Source: Ottelia alismoides (Eukaryota > Streptophyta > Magnoliopsida > Alismatales > Hydrocharitaceae). Taken from it: a stretch of DNA of 64,000 nucleotides. The stretch is from positions 115,001 through 179,000 of the forward strand of contig JAZKJV010006047.1 in NCBI GenBank assembly GCA_037367405.1. Reading direction: 5' to 3'. A program made the position numbers and the translations under genes. Positions 58,378 to 64,000 of this stretch are shown piece by piece. Numbering within the stretch: the stretch's first letter is position 1; each line of letters starts with the position of its first letter. The notes beneath the pieces were generated by a model. It was given only the letters and a program-made list of their open reading frames with translations. It was not told the origin of the DNA and made no database searches.

Positions 58378-60744
58378 TTAGAGTTGTCCTCGACGAGATT
58401 TCATATTTTGAAATCGTTGAATAATTTCTTCATTGCTGACATTTGTGAACATATCTTTTTCAATATAAGTAACCAAGCTATCATTAAGCCATTGATCCCC
58501 CATCTTGTTCCGAAGGCAATTTTTGATGTATTTCATTGCAGAAAATGCTCTTTCAACTGTAGCAGTTGCGACTGGTAGAACAAGTGCCAATTTAATAAGC
58601 TTATAAACCAAAGGATATATCATGTCCTTTTTCTTATCAACCAATAGTTGTGCAAGATCTACGATTCCTTTCAGCTTGGAAAATTCTTCATCAGAAGTCA
58701 CATCCAAAAAATATGTTTCAAGTTGAATATCTAATTTCACCATATCAACATCTGAAAAATCATCTTTATAAAATGAGGCCATCTGAACTAACTTCTCTTT
58801 ATTGAAGGAGGAAAATGATTGTGATGGATTAAGACATGCTACACATAAAAGCAAATCAGTTGTCCTTTCTGTAAAACGACAATTCAGTTCTTGAAGTTGT
58901 GAGTCGATGACCATATAGAGTATCTCAACCTTATAATAGTGCAAATTAGTCATAGTATGAGTTCTACGTCGAGGCCTTCCATGAGCCATCCATGGTTTGT
59001 CCATCTCAGGAACATCAATATTTTGCTTTATGCAAAAAGAAATTACATTTACGAGTAACGAGTCCCATCCACTATCTCTTAAAAGTTGCAATCTCTGTGT
59101 AGAAATCTTGACCAAAGTCATGGCATTTATAATATCCTGCTCTTTTCGTTGTAGTGACTGTGATAATTCAGATGTAATACCCAAGACAAGCTTCATAAGA
59201 TGACAACTAAATATAAAATCAAATGATTGTATGGAATCTAACAAAGAAGATGCTTCAGCTCTTTGTTCACAATTCGAACCATCTTGCACAATAATATCAA
59301 GAATATCTAGTATTGATGCAAACATCAAAGTGATGCTAATTAGAGAATTGTAATGTGATCCCCATCGAGTATCACCAGACCGTGACATACTTGTTTGTTG
59401 ATTTAAACCTTTACCAGTTGAAAGTTCACCAATTTCAATAGCTTTAACAATCTGAAGAGCATGATTTTCTCTTAACTGATTACGGCGTTTACATGAAGCT
59501 CCAACAGTATTCAATAGACGCAGAATAGTATTAAATAACAATGCGACTTGAACATTATTTTTAGCAACTGCTACTAAAGCTAATTGTAGCTGATGTGCAA
59601 AACAATGCACAAAATATGCTGAGCTATTTTCTTTTTGAATCAATGCTCAAAGTCCATGAAATTCTCCCCTCATATTGCTTGCACCATCATAACCTTGCCC
59701 ACGTAATTTTGCAAAACTTAAGCCATGTGATGAAAATAAAGCTTCAAGTAAGCCTTTTAATGAGTAAGCTGTAGTATCAGGAACATGAATTATAGATAGG
59801 AATCTCTCGACAACACACCCATTCTTGTTCACGTAGCGTAGAACAACAATCATTTGTTCTTTAACTGATATATCTCTAGATTCATCAACTAAAATTGAAA
59901 ACACTTCATTCCCAAGTTCCATAATGATGTTTTTAGTTGTTAATGTTGCAACCGCATATACAATATCCTTTTGGATTTCTGGTGCAATTAATTTTAGATT
60001 CTCTGGAGCATTTTCCAATAAAACATCTCCAATCTCCTTGTTATGAGCTGCAAGAAATTTCAACAATTCAAGGAAATTACCTTGATTATTTGAGATATTT
60101 GATTCATCATTTCCTCTGAAAGCCAAACCTTGTCTTGAAAGAAAACTAACATAGTCTATTGTTGCATTCAGACGAATTCGGTAATCATTCTTCATCTGCG
60201 TAGTCTGTTTGTCTAATAAATTATGTATACTTTGATTCTGATTCATCAAAGCAATGTAATTTTGTTTCAACTTATTGTGAGCACTGTTTGGACCACCAAC
60301 ATGTTCATCAAATTTCTCCTTCTTCTTCCAATTTTTAAAGCCTTTTGTGATAAAAGTTTCTCCTCCACTTTGAATATCATTTTCTGATCTGAATAAATAA
60401 CAATAAAGACAATATGCGGCATCTTCTGATATGCTGCACTCTAGCCATGTTTTGTACTCACTAAACCAAGCTGGGTTAAATCACCTTAATTTATTTCCAA
60501 TCATTGTTTGCAGAAAATTATGACTTTGAGGTTGACATGGACCTTTTTGAATATAAGCTCTCCTAATACGATCTCGATCATTAGGATCATAAGAAGATAT
60601 CTTTGGTCTCAATCCAGGATCTGCCACAAGATCTGTAGTAATTTCCAAACATACACGCTTGTTACTTGATTCAACTTCATTATCTTTACTACTTTGGGAA
60701 ATGGATGAATCTGGACCTCCCACTCGTTTGAAATATTTTTCCAT
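58378..60744 (-). pseudogene. hAT transposase (TTF zinc finger, DUF4371, hAT dimerisation), two premature stops
   Basis: Cut-and-paste transposase of the ZMYM1-like/DUF4371 hAT group. A single phase of 789 codons runs from MEKYFKRVGG (60,744) to a stop at 58,378-58,380. It is broken only by TGA at 60,478-60,480 (after NKLR) and TGA at 59,647-59,649 (after GEFHGL). A TTF-type zinc finger follows the first stop (WLECSISEDAAYCLYCYLF). The RNase H-like core has SILVDESRDIS (first Asp), GYDGASNMRG (second Asp) and CFAHQLQLALV. The catalytic Glu lies in ATVERAFSAMKYIKN. The C-terminal dimerisation block has MGDQWLNDSLVTYIEKD. The first stop is compatible with CGA-to-TGA change from methylated-C loss (inference). 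The protein cannot be made in full without readthrough, but the coding frame is otherwise clean. Confidence 0.9.
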
Positions 60745-61204
60745 TCTATATGTAAAAAGTAAATTGTGTCAATAACTCGACTAACATGTAAATTTACTTA
60801 TTATTTGCATGCGAATAATCATCAAATTATAAAATAATTATTTAAAATACCAAACAATTTTCACTTTTTCTTATTAACATTTTTATGGAAAAATTGAATA
60901 AGAACATATACATTGTCTAATATCTTTTAAAAAAGAATCTAGATGCATAAACTTATACGGTAAGTCAGTAACATTATTCAATAGAATTTCTTATATAAAA
61001 GATTCTTATCAAATTAAACTTTTGATAATAGTAAAAAAACATAAAAAATAAGAAAATAAATGAACATTGTTAATAAGAATTTATATAACATAAAATATAC
61101 CTTTCTTTCTTCAACTTTGAATCTTGATGCCGTCGAATTTCGTCTAATTTGATGGCGTCTGAGGAGCAATAAAACAAGAGAGATAATGATAAAAGAGAAT
61201 ATCT

Positions 61205-61740
61205 AAAGAGAGAGAGAGAGCAGTTGAGAGAGAAAAAGTACCAGAGATAGAGAGTGCAGGACGAGAGAGAGAGATAGAGAGGCGTGAGACGGTGAGAGAG
61301 GGATAAAAAGGGGGAGAGAAAGGGGTACGGGAGAGAGGGAGAGAGAGCGCGATAGAGAGGGGAAAAGAGGAAGAGAGCGGGTGCGATAGGGGGAGGAAAG
61401 AGGGAGAGTCCGTACGGGAGGGAGGGGGAAAGATGGAGTGTGATAGAGAGAGGAAAAGAGGGAGAGGCGGGTGCGATAGAGGGGAAGAGGGAGAGAGAGG
61501 GGATACGGGAGAGAGTGCGACATAGAGGGGGGAAAAGAGGGAGAGAGAGGGTACGGGAGAGAGAGGGGGAAAATAGGGAGAGAGAGAGTGCGGCAGAGAG
61601 GGGGGAAAAGAGGGAGAGAGAGGGTACGGGAGAGAGAGGGGGGAAATAGGGAGAGAGAGTGCGAGAGAGAGGGGGAAATAGGGAGAGAGAGTACGAGAGA
61701 GAGAGGGGAAATAGGGAGAGAGAGTGCGATAGAGAGGAAT
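61205..61740. repeat. purine-rich minisatellite in the hAT leader
   Basis: Degenerate units of about 33-38 bp of the type gggaaatagggagagagagt + gcgagagagag are repeated more than ten times. They lie between the transposase start and the right TIR. Ser/Leu/Pro-rich open frames on the minus strand here are repeat artefacts. Confidence 0.85.
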
Positions 61741-61844
61741 GAGAGAGGCTGCATGAGAGATGTGCTATATATAGTATTTTTTGCAAAAATTGAGGGGGGG
61801 CACTTGCCCCTCCTTGCCCCCCTCCATCCGTCCTTGGGTGGTGG

Positions 61845-62830
61845 TATGAAGGTTGGCGATAGACTGACTACTGGAAATTCAATATCCATTTGTTAGTGTT
61901 CTGTGGAGACTGATGATGCAAGAGTTGGTGCTGGTATGGTCTTCCACCTTGTTGTTGGTGGAGCAGGTGTATAACCGATGATTGACCCTGCGGTTGTCCG
62001 CCAAGATAGTTCAATTGCTGATCGTTGCTCCAGTCGCCATTTACCTCTTTGATTTGTGGAGGTGGTGGAAAGAGCGGCTCGACAAATGACTGGAGCTCGG
62101 GATGGTATACTGCCATATGTGTCTGCTACTGCAATGGTGCCTGGTCGGGTGCCTGCACGTAGTACACATGCTAGACCGGCTGTCGTTTTCTTTGACTCTA
62201 TGGCAGATGGGCTTCCTTGGGCTCGGCATATGTCTCGACAGTTGAACTCACAGACTGACACGAGTTGATTATGCTGACCAAGAGCTCCAATTGATTGGTG
62301 ATTTGATCAAGCTTGTCCAAATATTTGGTCCTTTGTTCGATCACATCTAATTTTTCTAAGTCTTGCGATCGTTTTTCAATTATGTCCACCTTTGTGAGAT
62401 GGTTTTCGATGACGCTTAGGTTGGAACTCTTGTCTTTCTCTTCTCTATACGATAATGCCATATGGACAGGTTTGGGAGGAATTTGAGGATTCTTCTGGAA
62501 GTCACGAGATGAAGATAGGGCGGTCGGACCTTTGGTTATATCCTCAAAAATCTATCATGCGACGTCTTCATCCTTGTTGAAATGTGATCCTCCACAGGCT
62601 GCATCCACCAGCTTATGGCTTTCTTGGTTCAAGCCCCCGAAAATGTTATAGACCAAACTGGTCTTAAGAGTGTCATGAAGGGGGCACTTCTCTTATAAAT
62701 CTTTAAATCGTTCCAATGCCTCATGGATAGGTTCATGGGAAAATTGCGAGAAGTTTGAAATCAATGTTCGCATTTGGATCATGTGACCAAGGGGATAATA
62801 TTCGTGCAAAATGCAAATTTTAACACCTCT
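61845..62830 (-). pseudogene. Ty3 gag N-terminal/central part, minus strand
   Basis: It is the other half of the gag split by the hAT. CPLHDTLKTSLVYNIFGGLN, HKLVDAACGG and HFNKDED near 62,700-62,560 match the conserved retrotransposon gag core. A coiled-coil-like frame follows (62,461-62,198: IEKRSQDLEKLDVIEQRTKYLDKLDQITNQLELL). It has several stops. No LTR for this element was identified to the right. Confidence 0.75.
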
Positions 62831-63276
62831 TAGGTGATAATTCAGAAGATCGGGGATCCTAGCGTTTGACTTGGAGGGCCTACGGTGTTCGACAAGTCAG
62901 ATCCGACAATCGTTGTATTGGCGCCTCTCTCGGCTCTCGGAACCCAATCAACCAAAGAGATCAACACTCAACCCATAGTATGTAAATAAACAATGAATAA
63001 ATATGCAGGGTAAAATTTATTATACCCTACAAATGATATACAGTGACAAGTAATAGGGGTCGAACCTTAGATAGCGATGGGTAGGTATAATTATTATCTA
63101 TTAATAAAAATAAATAATAACTATTTTGTACCTTTTTAGCCTTTTGATTTGTTGTTGATTTTTAATTATACTTAATTTTTATGGATTTTTAATGTTTTTT
63201 TATATTTTTTTTTGAATTTTTGAATTTTTATTTTAATTTTGCTAAATTTTATATTCTTTTATTTTTAAGGATGTAC
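62831..63276. other. no gene recognised
   Basis: A stretch resembling retroelement 5' leader (ggggtcgaacc near 63,057) gives way to T-rich DNA. Confidence 0.45.
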
Positions 63277-63285
63277 TATGTATAT

Positions 63286-63661
63286 GGGAAAAAGGAGTAT
63301 GCTCCATGGGAGCATGTAACTTACATGCTCCCATCCTCTTTTCCCCATATTTTTTATTTTTCTGAAATGAAATCTAGTAGAATTTAGATCACAATATGTC
63401 ACCATGGTGTCATTCAAAATTTGACTTAATTCGAGACTTCTATCCCCTTCATCAAGACTATCAAATTTTAACGGTCTCAGAATTGTTGAAATTGACCCCA
63501 TCCAGATAGAAGTGTTAGGAATGTTTGTTTTACACAAAATTTAAAACACATATTCCACTTATTATTCTAAATACTTCCTCCCATGTTTCATTTAAAAAAA
63601 TGCGGAAAGAAAGGTGGAAGCATACTCTTATATGCTCCTAAAGAGCATACTCATTTAACCC
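63286..63661 (-). mobile_element. Mutator-type MITE, copy 2 (376 bp)
   Basis: The ends read GGGAAAAAGGAGTATGCTC on the left and GGGTTAAATGAGTATGCTC from the right, with about 60 bp of arm similarity. A perfect 9-bp target duplication TATGTATAT lies at 63,277-63,285 and 63,662-63,670. The interior, read on the minus strand, matches copy 1 (54,227-54,600) around gatggggtcaatttcaacaa and gatgaagggga. Confidence 0.92.
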
Positions 63662-63670
63662 TATGTATAT

Positions 63671-64000
63671 ATATAGTAATAATGATAATATGTATATTAT
63701 AACTAATATATAAGATATATAATAACTAAATATAGGAAACATAGGAAATATATATAGGAACAATCCTTTTTATTTTTAAAGGTTTTAAATATATATTAGG
63801 TATTAATAATTAATAATAGTAATAATAAGTATTATATAAGTATTATATAATATATTATAGTCTATATAGGGTTTTATATTTTTAAATAAAGTTACATACT
63901 CAAAATTCAAAAAATAAAATATTTCCTATGTTTTTAATGTTTTTCTCTATTTTTATGATTTTTCTTAAATTTATTGATAATTTTTATGTATTTTAAGGTA
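63671..64000. other. AT-rich DNA, no gene recognised
   Basis: Mostly A/T with ta-rich low complexity (tatatatagtaataatgata). Confidence 0.7.

Larger units (their letters stand above)
58222..61836 (-). mobile_element. hAT DNA transposon, 3,615 bp, near intact
   Basis: Terminal inverted repeats: left CAGGGATGGAGCCAGG, right (read inward) CAAGGACGGATGGAGG, matching at 11 of 16. A perfect 8-bp target duplication GGTGGTGG lies at 58,214-58,221 and 61,837-61,844, the size typical of hAT. It encodes one minus-strand transposase and has a long purine-rich leader at its right end. It is inserted in the gag of the minus-strand Ty3 element. Sub-terminal G runs (58,251-58,259 and 61,794-61,801) are mirrored at both ends. 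The perfect duplication and long open frame indicate a relatively recent insertion. Confidence 0.93.

Noticed and set aside
61070..61889. Long Ser/Leu/Pro-rich open frames on the minus strand (up to 238 codons)
   Set aside because: Translation of the GA-rich minisatellite in the hAT leader. Repeats leave all frames open.
62915..62935. TGGCGCC considered as a primer binding site for a Ty3 element
   Set aside because: It is on the plus strand and followed by tctctcgg, which does not fit the tRNA-Asp site. The adjacent Ty3 element runs on the minus strand.

Overview
This window is a stretch of plant nuclear DNA, most likely from a monocot. It is dominated by transposable elements, with one convincing host gene. 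The reasons are a plant AP2/ERF transcription-factor gene with an intron and GC-rich codons, plant-type LINEs, Athila/Tat-like Ty3 elements, Ty1-copia pieces, Mutator-like and hAT DNA transposons, and AT-rich DNA between GC-rich islands. The species cannot be fixed from the sequence alone.

Layout. 0.1-2.6 kb: decayed LINE on the minus strand, next to an LTR-like block (2.65-5.12 kb). 6.3-12.1 kb: DNA-transposon cluster with three long-TIR Mutator-like elements carrying GC-rich cores. One of these sits inside a non-autonomous hAT, which also holds a MITE. 13.9-15.6 kb: truncated Ty1-copia element (LTR, primer binding site, gag, start of protease). 15.6-33.0 kb: decayed Athila/Tat-like Ty3 retrotransposon on the plus strand, flanked by very long LTR-like blocks. 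33.8-39.3 kb: two more LTR-like blocks sharing a 21-bp terminal palindrome. 40.1-41.5 kb: a compositionally foreign block that looks like transferred mitochondrial DNA. 43.1-43.6 kb: a two-exon ERF003-like gene. 45.9-47.6 kb: weak copia-like remains. 47.7-53.5 kb: a long LINE with ORF1 and ORF2, broken by a few lesions. 54.2 and 63.3 kb: two copies of a ~375-bp Mutator-type MITE. 55.6-62.8 kb: a second Athila/Tat-like element on the minus strand, split by a 3.6-kb hAT transposon whose transposase frame is interrupted by only two stop codons.

The genes do not form a pathway. The ERF gene is the likely functional locus, and the rest is a layered record of insertions. Exact target-site duplications fix the borders of the hAT at 58.2 kb, the Mutator-like elements at 6.3 and 10.4 kb, and both MITE copies. 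No new defence, metabolic or regulatory system is visible. The most unusual structures are the palindrome-tipped long LTR-like blocks with serial hairpins, the purine-rich minisatellite leader of the hAT, and a 54-bp in-frame insertion in the LINE reverse transcriptase.
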